Source of the DNA: Thermoclostridium sp.
Lineage (GTDB): Bacteria > Bacillota > Clostridia > DSM-8532
NCBI GenBank assembly: GCA_017995215.1
Contig: JAGOJH010000004.1
Location: forward strand, 1 to 60,037
DNA: 60,037 nt
Direction of reading: 5' to 3'
In this document: positions 8,613 to 16,881 of the stretch, piece by piece
Layout of the letters: each line of letters begins with the position of its first letter
Numbering within the stretch: the stretch's first letter is position 1
The notes under the pieces: model-generated
Seen by the model: only the letters and a program-made list of their open reading frames with translations
Database searches by the model: none
What the model was told of the DNA's origin: nothing
Translations under genes and position numbers: made by a program

Positions 8613-9878
8613 TTAAAGAACCTTCTCCAATGCCACCAGTTCAATGCAGGTACAAACAATTTCAATGGCCTGGGTTAATTCATTCAATGGTGGAAAGGAT
8701 GGAGCCAGGCGGATATTCCTGTCCTGCGGATCAATACCATAGGGATAAGTTGCACCGGCACCCGTCAGTGTAACACCGGCTTGCTTTGCTTTTGCCACAA
8801 CTTTCTTTGCACAGCCATCAGGAACATCCAGACTGATGAAATAACCGCCCCTGGGTGATGTCCATTCCGCCACGCCCAGACCCTCCAGGTTCTTCTGAAG
8901 AATCGCGATGACCGCTTCGAATTTTGGCCTGAGGATCTCTGCATGCTTCTTCATATGAGCCTTGATGCCGTCGTAGTCTTTGAAGAACCGTGCATGCAGC
9001 AAATGATTCACCTTGTTGGGGTTAATGGTCTGTATGGAAATCTGGGAAAGAGTGTACCGGATGTTTTCCCGGCTGGAGGCCATGGCAGCCACCCCTGCCC
9101 CGGCAAAGGATATCTTGGCCGTCGAAGCGAAGATGAAAGCTCTGTTCGGGTTTCCAGCCTTCTCGCACTCGTCCAGAATGTTCAGCAGCGGGTTCTCTTC
9201 ATAAAAATGATGTACCGAGTAGGCATTATCCCAAATAATGAGAAAATCTTCTGCCTTCGTTTTCATTTGAGCCAGTCTTTTCACCACAGCATCTGAGTAT
9301 ATTGCACCGGTGGGGTTGCTGTACTTTGGAACACACCAGATCCCTTTCACCGCATCATCATCACGAACCAGTGCCTCTACCAGATCCATATCCGGGCCGT
9401 CGTCCTTCATCGGAACTGTAATCAATTCCATACCGAAAAGCTGGCTGATGGCAAAATGACGATCATAACCAGGGCTTGGACAAAGGAACTTAACCTTTTC
9501 AAGCCTGCACCAGGGCTTTGCATTCAGAAGGCCGTGGTTGTAAGCCCGTGCAACGGTATCATACATCATATTCAGGCTGGAGCTGTCCCCGATGATGATT
9601 TGATCTGATGCCACACCCAGCATCTGTGCGAAGATTCCTTTCATTTCTGGAAGGCCGTCAGGAATTCCATAGTTTCTGCAATCGATGCCATCTTCAGACT
9701 TGAAATCGGTAACCTGCGCATACAGGCCATTGGAAAGATCCAGCTGTTCTTTTGAGGGCTTACCCCGAGACATGTCAAGCTTCAGATTTTGTGACTTATA
9801 CTGCGCGAAACGGTTTTCTAAAACCTGCTTGCGTTCGATCAACTGTTCTGTGGTGAAACCTTCATACATCTTCATCAT
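8613..9878 (-). CDS. PLP-dependent aminotransferase, Aminotran_MocR/AspT-type (probable aspartate aminotransferase)
   Basis: This 421-residue fold-type I enzyme has the PLP lysine in STAKISFAGAGVA (about residue 255), the cofactor-phosphate segment GDSSSLNMMYD and PKYSNPTGAIY with the conserved Asn. The N-terminal LDMSRGKPSKEQLDLSNG and the overall layout match the small group of aspartate aminotransferases typified by corynebacterial AspT rather than the AspC group. It would convert oxaloacetate and glutamate to aspartate. The ATG at 9878 follows GGGGG; in-frame ATGs at codons 2 and 4 are close. It is monocistronic, with its own promoter, an overlapping inverted repeat and a terminator. Confidence 0.88.
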   Translation of the reverse strand: MMKMYEGFTTEQLIERKQVLENRFAQYKSQNLKLDMSRGKPSKEQLDLSNGLYAQVTDFKSEDGIDCRNYGIPDGLPEMKGIFAQMLGVASDQIIIGDSSSLNMMYDTVARAYNHGLLNAKPWCRLEKVKFLCPSPGYDRHFAISQLFGMELITVPMKDDGPDMDLVEALVRDDDAVKGIWCVPKYSNPTGAIYSDAVVKRLAQMKTKAEDFLIIWDNAYSVHHFYEENPLLNILDECEKAGNPNRAFIFASTAKISFAGAGVAAMASSRENIRYTLSQISIQTINPNKVNHLLHARFFKDYDGIKAHMKKHAEILRPKFEAVIAILQKNLEGLGVAEWTSPRGGYFISLDVPDGCAKKVVAKAKQAGVTLTGAGATYPYGIDPQDRNIRLAPSFPPLNELTQAIEIVCTCIELVALEKVL

Positions 9879-9887
9879 TATTCCCCC

Positions 9888-9920
9888 GATGGTTTATGTT
9901 TTACATTATCATAAACCATC
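9888..9920. promoter_or_regulatory. Perfect 11-bp inverted repeat, operator candidate
   Basis: Arms GATGGTTTATG (9888-9898) and CATAAACCATC (9910-9920) are separated by 11 bases. The upstream arm covers the -10 box of the aminotransferase promoter and the other arm ends ten bases before the start codon. A dimeric repressor site or an RNA hairpin that masks initiation both fit. Confidence 0.7.
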
Positions 9921-9936
9921 TTAATAGGTTTTGCAA
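9908..9936 (-). promoter_or_regulatory. Promoter of the aminotransferase gene
   Basis: The -35 box TTGCAA (9931-9936) and -10 box TATGAT (9908-9913) have a 17-base spacer. The -10 box lies inside the inverted repeat. Confidence 0.6.
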
Positions 9937-10163
9937 GTTGGACTTTTAAAAAATTCATATTTTTCTTTATTTTTTTTTTTATTAAGGCTAAAATGCAGTG
10001 ATTTAATCTTTGGGTTTCAATGTGACGGCATAATCAAGATCATAAAATGCAAAAAAACGAGATTTATACTGAAAAGTTATATCGAGGCAATGATGTGCAC
10101 CACATATATAGAAATTTCTGTTGCAAAGTGCAAATGAGGTCTTAAAGATTTGCAGGTTTGAGA

Positions 10164-11348
10164 TTATTCATATTTAACCATTTTAAACCAAACAATAAAA
10201 ACATCCAGAATGTACTGAAGCATATTTTTTTGCCGGATGGCTTTTCCTGCGCGAATAACAGATTCACACAGGATCTTGTCACCAAGGTAAACTGACATCG
10301 TGCCCACAATCTCTTTTTGTTTAATTGGCGCGTAAAGTGTTCCCGGAAGAGATATTTTTGTATGCAAATCAGCCTTTTCACTTTCTGTAATGGGCATGGT
10401 GATGGTTTTCTCCACGTAAACCGGTACTTTCTTCTCAAACCCTTTGTTAACCGGTACATAACCGATATACTCGCTGTGGATTAGTGTTTGGAGAAAGTAA
10501 GCGTCGAAGGTATAATCAAGAATTTTCTTGCTGCTTAAAGCACGCAGGTTTCTGTTGTCGCAGAAAAGAACTACCGATATAAAGCGCCTGCCATCTCTGG
10601 TGGCAGAAGTGATCAAGCACCTCCCCGCTTTCCCTGTATAGCCTGTTTTAACGCCATCTGCACCAGCATAACTTGTCAGCATCTCATTTGTATTATACAT
10701 CAGCCTCTTCCCCACTTGAATGGACTGAGTTTTTACTATCTCGTTGAAGGTTGGATTTTTCATCGCATAGCGGGTGATCAGGGCCATATCATAGGCGGTT
10801 GAATAATGACCTGTTTCATCAAGCCCATGGGGTGTGGTGAACTGGGTGTTATATGCGCCGATTTCTCTGGCTTTGTCATTCATCATTTGAATAAAGCCTT
10901 CAACGCTTCCCCCGATATGCTCTGCGATAGCAATGGAGGCATCATTGCCCGAACGCATCATCAGGCCGTACATCAATTCCTTCATGCTAAGTATTTCACC
11001 GGTTGACAGGTTGATGGTTGAGCCCTGTACCATGGCTGCCCTTCTGCTGACGGTTACAATTTCGTCCAGATCACAGTTTTCAAGAGCTATAATGGCGGTC
11101 ATTACTTTGGTCGTACTGGCCATAGGCCTTTTAATGAAGGCATTTTTTTCAAACAGAACACGTCCTGAATCGAAATCCATGACAATAGCCGAACGCGCAT
11201 TAATTTGCAGTTGCTCATCATTAAACGCTTCCAGCGAATAATCCTCAAAAACGGAGGAGGCAGGTGCTTCTTCAATCACATCATCCGCATTTGATATGGA
11301 TAAAAACAAGACGAAAAAGATAAAAGAAAGGATGAACAGCTTTCTCAA
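10164..11348 (-). CDS. D-alanyl-D-alanine carboxypeptidase, DacF/PBP5 type
   Basis: This exported serine peptidase removes the terminal D-Ala from peptidoglycan stem peptides. From the chosen TTG start (11348, eight bases after GGAGGG) it has 394 residues and begins with a clean signal peptide (MRKLFILSFIFFVLFLSISNA). The catalytic motifs are all present: STTK at residues 78-81, SGN near 140 and KTGYTG near 245. A C-terminal PBP5 beta domain and a final amphipathic helix (FIVWFKMVKY) for membrane attachment follow. Earlier in-frame ATGs add 50 residues without a ribosome site. It diverges from an L,D-transpeptidase, so both wall enzymes share an upstream region. Confidence 0.93.
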   Translation of the reverse strand: MRKLFILSFIFFVLFLSISNADDVIEEAPASSVFEDYSLEAFNDEQLQINARSAIVMDFDSGRVLFEKNAFIKRPMASTTKVMTAIIALENCDLDEIVTVSRRAAMVQGSTINLSTGEILSMKELMYGLMMRSGNDASIAIAEHIGGSVEGFIQMMNDKAREIGAYNTQFTTPHGLDETGHYSTAYDMALITRYAMKNPTFNEIVKTQSIQVGKRLMYNTNEMLTSYAGADGVKTGYTGKAGRCLITSATRDGRRFISVVLFCDNRNLRALSSKKILDYTFDAYFLQTLIHSEYIGYVPVNKGFEKKVPVYVEKTITMPITESEKADLHTKISLPGTLYAPIKQKEIVGTMSVYLGDKILCESVIRAGKAIRQKNMLQYILDVFIVWFKMVKYE

Positions 11349-11564
11349 AACAAATTCCCTCCGGTAAAGTATCAGTATTTTTCGCGTATTCCTGCACAGA
11401 AGACCAGTACTATAAATCATTGCCGACAAGGAATACACATACACGTAACTTAACCCTCTCCATATATATTGGGCATTTAAAAAGAATAGTACAACCATGA
11501 AAAATTCCTGACACAGGGAAAAGAAATTGAAAAAACCTCATATAGTATAATGAGGTGCTTGGTG

Positions 11565-12347
11565 ATGCTGAATTCAAAGATAACCCAATACCGGAACACT
11601 CCCAATAACGAACAGTCAAAAAATAATCTCATGTACAGGATGCTTTTTGACTGGATTTCTCTGTTTTTTCTGCTGACCGTTCTGCTGCTGATCAAAAACC
11701 TGGTGGTTCGCGTGCATTTCAATATGGAGGAAATGGTTTTTGAAGCAAACACCTATGTTGCAGCAAATAGTCCTTACCGCATCCATATTAATTTGGATGA
11801 GCAGATAATGTATGTATTCAAGAATGATGAATTAGAAAAAACATACCCTGTTTCCGGAGGGAAAAACGCATCGCCCTCCCCCCTCGGAGAATGGGTGATC
11901 ATCCAGAAAGCGAAATGGGGCGACGGTTATGGCGGAGCGTGGATGGGCTTGAACGTACCATGGGGTAAATATGGTATTCATGGAACCCGGACACCCTGGG
12001 TAGTTGGGAAAGAAAACGTTTCCGGTGGGTGCATCCGAATGAAAAATGAAGACGCACAGGAATTATATGGGTATATCCCTTACGGAACAAGGGTGACTAT
12101 CGTATTTGAGAATCAGCCGTTCCGTACCCTGAAGGACGGTGATTTCGGCTCAGATGTGTACCAGGTTCAAAAAGCATTGAGACAGTTGGGATACTTCAAC
12201 AACTGGTGTAACGGCAAATATGGTGCCAGTACAAAAAAAGCGGTGATAGCTTACCAGCAGGAAACGGGCCTTTCCGTTTCCGGTAAGGTAAATATCAGCA
12301 CGTGGAACAAGCTGATGCAGCAATATGAGGAAAGCTTGCTTGAGTAA
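11565..12347 (+). CDS. L,D-transpeptidase (YkuD) with C-terminal peptidoglycan-binding domain
   Basis: This membrane-anchored wall enzyme forms 3-3 cross-links or attaches proteins to peptidoglycan. It has 260 residues: one N-terminal transmembrane helix (about 25-45), a YkuD domain (about 70-185) with HGTRTPW and the catalytic-cysteine motif SGGCIRM, and a PG_binding_1 domain (about 190-258; GDFGSDVYQVQKALRQLGYF). GAGGTG is seven bases before the ATG at 11565; the ATG at 11550 precedes this site and is unlikely. A TATAAT box lies at 11546-11551. It diverges from a DD-carboxypeptidase whose tetrapeptide product is the usual donor for such enzymes. Confidence 0.94.
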   Translation: MLNSKITQYRNTPNNEQSKNNLMYRMLFDWISLFFLLTVLLLIKNLVVRVHFNMEEMVFEANTYVAANSPYRIHINLDEQIMYVFKNDELEKTYPVSGGKNASPSPLGEWVIIQKAKWGDGYGGAWMGLNVPWGKYGIHGTRTPWVVGKENVSGGCIRMKNEDAQELYGYIPYGTRVTIVFENQPFRTLKDGDFGSDVYQVQKALRQLGYFNNWCNGKYGASTKKAVIAYQQETGLSVSGKVNISTWNKLMQQYEESLLE

Positions 12348-12353
12348 AAAGGG

Positions 12354-12782
12354 TTACTTCTTTATGTACTGAGTCATGCCGGCACCATGCTTTTCATTGG
12401 GCCTTTCCTCAAAGCCAAAGAACTTGTAAAAGGGCTCCTTATCCTTTGCGGACATCAGGTTCACAAAAACGGTCTCCCCTTCGCACAGGTTGTCCGAGAT
12501 ATATTTCATCGCCATACCCACCATGGTTTTTCCTATGCCCCTTCGTTGAAATTCCGGTATCACGATCACATCTGCAATATAAGCAATATAGCCGCCGTCA
12601 CTGACCACCCGGGTGATGCCGATGGGCCTGTCTCCAAGCTTTGCGGCTACAAAAAAAGCGGAGTTTTTCAGGCTTGCAGCAATTTGTCTGGCAGATAGTT
12701 CAGGCCAGCCAACCGACCTTCTCAAAAAATTGTATTCGTGCTCTTCGATTGTGTTTGTGAAGCTAAGCTCTGAAGCATTCAT
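12354..12782 (-). CDS. GNAT family N-acetyltransferase
   Basis: This 142-residue acetyl-CoA-dependent transferase has the GNAT core: strands up to YIADVIVIPEFQRRGIGKTMV, which holds the acetyl-CoA pyrophosphate loop (Q/RxxGxG/A), and the C-terminal FYKFFGFEERP typical of small-molecule acetyltransferases. The ATG at 12782 is preceded by GGAG and a purine-rich stretch; the ATG at 12821 has no ribosome site. It converges with the L,D-transpeptidase with only six bases between stops and follows aroK by about 85 bases, so read-through from the aromatic operon is possible. The substrate is unknown. Confidence 0.88.
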   Translation of the reverse strand: MNASELSFTNTIEEHEYNFLRRSVGWPELSARQIAASLKNSAFFVAAKLGDRPIGITRVVSDGGYIAYIADVIVIPEFQRRGIGKTMVGMAMKYISDNLCEGETVFVNLMSAKDKEPFYKFFGFEERPNEKHGAGMTQYIKK

Positions 12783-12867
12783 TTCCTTCACGCTCCTTTT
12801 CTCATTTGTATAATTATACATCGTTCTGCATAATTATGCAACGTATTTTTGAAATTCTTCGGCTTTT

Positions 12868-13380
12868 TTACCGGTTATCGAACTGACGGTTCTTCCATTC
12901 CCGGATCACCTGATTTACCGCATCTTCCAGTGTGTTCGTCTCCCGAACATGGATATCGCAGGCCTTGATATACAGCGGATATCTTTCATTGAATAAATCC
13001 ATCAGTTTGTTTTTTCCATCCTTCAGCAAAGGCCTGTGATCGGTGTCTATATCTGCCAGGATGTCCTCAACCGGTCGATCCAAAAAAAATAGAATTCCCC
13101 GTTCCTTTAGGGCAGCGATGTTCTCTGATCTTTTAATAACCCCTCCGCCGGTTGCAATTACTGCACCGTCCACCTTGCTGACTTCTTTCAGGGCTTTGGT
13201 TTCAATGTCCCGGAAATATTCCTCTCCTTTTTCAAACAAGGCCGGAATGCTGCTCCATTTGCTTTCAATATAATGATCCAAATCGATAAATCGTAGCTTT
13301 AATCGTTCCGCTACGATTTTTCCCACTGTAGTTTTTCCGCACCCCATCATGCCAATCAGTACAATGTTTCTCACTTTCAT
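12868..13380 (-). CDS. aroK: Shikimate kinase
   Basis: It phosphorylates shikimate at O3, the fifth step of chorismate synthesis. The 170 residues are the family length. The P-loop is GMMGCGKTT at residues 10-18, shikimate-binding residues appear in DLDHYIE and near RDIETKAL, the Walker-B-like TGGG is at about residue 78, and the lid segment holds DHRPLL. The start codon overlaps the aroE stop by four bases (ATGA), so translation is coupled. It is the last gene of the aromatic operon. Confidence 0.97.
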   Translation of the reverse strand: MKVRNIVLIGMMGCGKTTVGKIVAERLKLRFIDLDHYIESKWSSIPALFEKGEEYFRDIETKALKEVSKVDGAVIATGGGVIKRSENIAALKERGILFFLDRPVEDILADIDTDHRPLLKDGKNKLMDLFNERYPLYIKACDIHVRETNTLEDAVNQVIREWKNRQFDNR

Positions 13381-14183
13381 CTCAAACCTTCATCCATTCT
13401 TCTCAGGATTGCATCAACCATATCCAAACCATAACCTTCCTCATTCCAGATCTCTTGAGCCTTAACCGCCTGAGCAACCAGCATGTAAAGGCCGTTAACA
13501 CTCGGAATCCCCATTCTATCGGCCGTTTTCATCAGTTCGGTTTGGCCGGGGTTATAAATCAAATCAAACAAAAAGCCCGTCCCCTTCAATTGATCGGATG
13601 TGATCGGCGAAACACCGGGCTTGGGAGCCATGCCGACCGGTGTTGTGTTAATGACCAAATGAAACGGGTGATAGTTTTCAATCTCATCATAAGAGATTGC
13701 TTGTGCGGAGGGGAATTTTTCCTGTGTTGCAGCAGGGTTTCTGCATGCGATGAATAGACTTATGATGCCCGAATCTAAAAGGTATGCTGCGACTGCTTTT
13801 GCTGCGCCTCCGCTTCCGAGGATCAGTGCTTTGATGTTGCTGAGCTGAATCCTGTTTTTCCGAAGGGTGTAATCAATGCCGAAGTAATCGGTATTAAAGC
13901 CTTTTAGCGAGCCTTTCAGCAGGATTGTGTTCACGGCTCCGATTTTTGCGGCTTCAGGAGAAATCTGTTTCATGAACGGAATAACCTCCGACTTGTACGG
14001 TATGGTCACATTCAAGCCCCTAAAGCCTTGCTGCAGTGAACAGTTCAGGAATGCCTGCAGTTCATGCTTTTGCAGCTCAAAAAGCTTGTATTCACCCGTT
14101 ATCCCGGTAATTTCAAAGAAGGCCCTGTGGATTTGCGGCGAGTAGCTGTGGGATAGCTTTTCTCCAATCAAACCGTATTGCAT
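13377..14183 (-). CDS. aroE: Shikimate dehydrogenase
   Basis: It reduces 3-dehydroshikimate to shikimate with NADPH. It has 268 residues from the ATG at 14183, which follows GGAGG by five bases and gives the standard N-terminus YGLIGEKLSHSYSPQIH (shikimate-binding SxS). The catalytic Lys is in NVTIPYKSEVIPF, the substrate residues in GAVNTI and FNTDYFG, and the nucleotide loop is LGSGGAAKAV. An upstream ATG (14285) would add 34 residues without a ribosome site. It is preceded by a 189-base untranslated stretch after pheA and overlaps aroK at its end. Confidence 0.97.
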   Translation of the reverse strand: MQYGLIGEKLSHSYSPQIHRAFFEITGITGEYKLFELQKHELQAFLNCSLQQGFRGLNVTIPYKSEVIPFMKQISPEAAKIGAVNTILLKGSLKGFNTDYFGIDYTLRKNRIQLSNIKALILGSGGAAKAVAAYLLDSGIISLFIACRNPAATQEKFPSAQAISYDEIENYHPFHLVINTTPVGMAPKPGVSPITSDQLKGTGFLFDLIYNPGQTELMKTADRMGIPSVNGLYMLVAQAVKAQEIWNEEGYGLDMVDAILRRMDEGLR

Positions 14184-14372
14184 CGTTTCCTCCGAAATAG
14201 CTTTATCAGCGTGAAAGTTTCTTTTTCGTATCGAATGACCATAAGATCTTGTTCCCGAAGCACCGGCTGTCAGCATGAATGTCAATTTTTCATCCTAATC
14301 GTAACCGGTTATCCATTGAAAAAGCTTATCGAGTACAAACCTTTCTTCACTTTACGAAGAACAGCAATGAAC

Positions 14373-15518
14373 CTAACAACCGGATGGCTCGAAAGCCCTG
14401 TAGTTACCCAAAACCCGGAAATCATGGGCCGTAGCCTTCAAGCATTCCAACAGTTCCCTGATCCTTGGCTCCATGAGGTTTCCTTCAAAATCAAAGAAAA
14501 ACAAATACTCCCAGGGTTTGCCGATGACAGGCCTGGACTCTATTTTCATCAGGTTCAGGCTGCGTTCATTGAACAGCCTGAGGATGGTGTACAATGCCCC
14601 CGGTTTATGGGCGATGTCCATCACGATACTGATCTTGTTACAGCTTTCATGCACAACGGGCTCCCTTTCAATGCTGATAAAACGGGTGTAATTGTTTTGA
14701 TTGTAGTGGATATCTGGAACCAGAATCTCCAGCCCATAAAGACGCGCGCTGCTTTCAGAGGCTACGGCTGCTTTTGTTTTGTCGCCCAGCCTGCTGACAA
14801 GCTCGGCACTGTTGGCTGTACTGTTATAGGCTACTTGTTCCCAGGGATACTTTTTCAGAAAATGGCTGCTCTGCTCCAGCCCCTGCTGATGAGAATACAC
14901 GGTATTAATATCTTCCAGCTTCGTTCCCGGTACTACCAGTAAATGGTGGCAGATTCTGGAGATGTGTTCACCAGTGATATATACCTGATTATCTCGTATC
15001 AGGTCCATGACTGCGGTAATAATTCCAGTGGATGAATTCTCAACAGGCAGCATGCCTATATCAATTTTATGGTTTAACAGATCATACACGACTTCTTCAA
15101 AGGTGTTGCAGGATTTTTTAACAATATCGCTGCCAAAATGCAAAACTGCAGCTTCTTCGCTATAAGAACCCGAGGAACCATAATGGCCGATAACCGTGCC
15201 GGGCTGAAGTGTTCTTTCAGCCTGCGTGCTAACGTGTTTATGGTCTTTTGTCAGCTGAGCAAGCTGGTACTGTCTCGAGAGTGTCATCAAATCATCCATG
15301 AAGAATCGTAAATAGGTTTCAAGCTCTGGATTGTGCAAATGCGATACAGCCCTGGCGATGACATCCTTTTCGCGGTTGGAATCCAGTACTTCCATGTTGT
15401 GCTGCTTTTTATATGCCGCAACCTCTGATACGGTTTCCATTCTCTCCTCAAACAGCTTTACCAGCTTTTCATCGATTGCATTGATTTTGATTCTGATTTC
15501 ATTCAGGTTTAATTCCAT
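14373..15518 (-). CDS. pheA: Bifunctional chorismate mutase / prephenate dehydratase
   Basis: It converts chorismate to prephenate and on to phenylpyruvate, the branch committed to phenylalanine. Three parts are seen in 381 residues: an AroQ-type mutase (about 1-90, with the catalytic Arg and Lys in LNEIRIKINAIDEKLVKLFEERM and VAAYKK), a dehydratase (about 110-290, with PVENSSTG and the conserved NYTRF motif), and a C-terminal ACT domain (about 300-375) that retains GALY and ESRP, the usual phenylalanine-feedback motifs. The ATG at 15518 follows AAGGAG. Position inside the operon fits the Phe-rich leader found upstream of aroF. Confidence 0.96.
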   Translation of the reverse strand: MELNLNEIRIKINAIDEKLVKLFEERMETVSEVAAYKKQHNMEVLDSNREKDVIARAVSHLHNPELETYLRFFMDDLMTLSRQYQLAQLTKDHKHVSTQAERTLQPGTVIGHYGSSGSYSEEAAVLHFGSDIVKKSCNTFEEVVYDLLNHKIDIGMLPVENSSTGIITAVMDLIRDNQVYITGEHISRICHHLLVVPGTKLEDINTVYSHQQGLEQSSHFLKKYPWEQVAYNSTANSAELVSRLGDKTKAAVASESSARLYGLEILVPDIHYNQNNYTRFISIEREPVVHESCNKISIVMDIAHKPGALYTILRLFNERSLNLMKIESRPVIGKPWEYLFFFDFEGNLMEPRIRELLECLKATAHDFRVLGNYRAFEPSGC

Positions 15519-15669
15519 TCAACCGTTCTCCTTATCCTGAATTGGACTTTTTTTTATTAACTCATGACACTTTATTTTCTCACGAGGTGTAGATGGGCTT
15601 CCACCCGACATAAGCTCAGGTATCCAACTATAGCTGAACGCGTTCACTTAGTTTCTTTGATTCACTGTG

Positions 15670-16881
15670 TTACCTGTACTTCTTATCTTCCAGCAGCAAA
15701 TCCATTACAACCAGGGCTGCTGCCGCATCCATAACAGGGACAGCCCTTACAGCCACGCAAGGATCATGCCTTCCATGAATACTGTATTCTCTGGCCTGCA
15801 TGGTTTTCATGTCTAACGCCTGCTGTGGTTTAGAGATGGAGGGTGTAGGCCTGAAGGCAGTACGAAAAACCACTGGCATCCCGTTTGTAATACCACCATT
15901 AATTCCGCCTGTGTTGTTGGTCTTTGTTGGGTAGAAACATAACTCGGGACAAGAGGTTTGGGGCTTCATTTGCTTACTGTTTGGTTTGATTTCATCAGAA
16001 CCTGGCCTGTGAGTATAACACTCTGCCTGTGGCTTGTCGGAATTTTGCGCAGGAACCTGATGTAAATCACTGAAATTGTCGTTGGCTTCGCTGCCGCGCA
16101 CGGAGCCAAAGCCGAACCCTGCGCCAAACTCGATTCCCTTCGTTGCCGGAATGGAAAATACAAAGGCGGCAAGTCTGGACTCCACCGATTGAAATATGGG
16201 TGAGCCCAACCCCGCAGGAAGATTTACAATGGCTGTTTCCAGAACCCCTCCCACCGAATCCTGATCCATTCTGGCATCATCTATTTCTTTCATCATTTTT
16301 TGAACTGCATCCGGGTTGATTGTAGGGAACCGCATTCCACGAAAAGCTTTCAGCTGCTGTGCTTGAATATTTACCGGATCCATCCTGGTATCTTCGATGC
16401 TGCCAATGCGCAGCAAATGGGTCCCAATTGTAACCCCCAGCGGTTCCAGATATTGCGATGCAATTGCACCTGCGAACACGATTGGCGCAGTCAGTCTTCC
16501 TGAAAAATGGCCGCCGCCGCGGTGGTCATTAAACCCGTTATATCGAATCCTTCCGGTATAATCCGCGTGTCCGGGACGCATGATGTCCTTCAGTTCATCA
16601 TAATCCTTTGAATGCTTATCGTTGTTGCGGATTATTCCGCATAACGGTGTGCCTGTAGTATAGCCGTTCAGAAAGCCGCTGACAATTTCGACCGCATCCC
16701 CTTCATTTCGTGGTGTGGAATAGTTGTCCTGCCCTGGCCTTCTACGCTCCATTTCCACATGGATTTTTTCAGTGTCCAGCAGAATGCCCGCAGGCAGGCC
16801 GTCGATCACAACCCCAATGGCTGCCCCATGTGACTGACCAAAGATCGAAATTCGGATATTTTCTCCCCACATGCTACTCAC
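15670..16881 (-). CDS. aroC: Chorismate synthase with an enlarged loop
   Basis: It makes chorismate from EPSP with reduced FMN. It has 403 residues, starting at a GTG (16881) eight bases after GGGAGG and overlapping the aroA stop. Family blocks are all present: FGQSHGAAIGVVIDGLPAG, RRRPGQ, SGRLTAP, GSEANDNF, TNNTGGINGGITNGMPV and the C-terminal RHDPCVAVRAVPV. Between GSEANDNF and TNNTGG (about 15925-16071) there are roughly 45 hydrophilic residues with three cysteines where about 15-20 are usual. The frame stays open and all core motifs follow, so the enzyme is probably functional. The earlier ATG at 17007 lies within aroA. Confidence 0.95.
   Translation of the reverse strand: MSSMWGENIRISIFGQSHGAAIGVVIDGLPAGILLDTEKIHVEMERRRPGQDNYSTPRNEGDAVEIVSGFLNGYTTGTPLCGIIRNNDKHSKDYDELKDIMRPGHADYTGRIRYNGFNDHRGGGHFSGRLTAPIVFAGAIASQYLEPLGVTIGTHLLRIGSIEDTRMDPVNIQAQQLKAFRGMRFPTINPDAVQKMMKEIDDARMDQDSVGGVLETAIVNLPAGLGSPIFQSVESRLAAFVFSIPATKGIEFGAGFGFGSVRGSEANDNFSDLHQVPAQNSDKPQAECYTHRPGSDEIKPNSKQMKPQTSCPELCFYPTKTNNTGGINGGITNGMPVVFRTAFRPTPSISKPQQALDMKTMQAREYSIHGRHDPCVAVRAVPVMDAAAALVVMDLLLEDKKYR

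Noticed and set aside
8447-8773. Plus-strand open frame of 108 codons
   Set aside because: It has no ribosome site, runs through the aminotransferase terminator and overlaps the end of that gene antisense.
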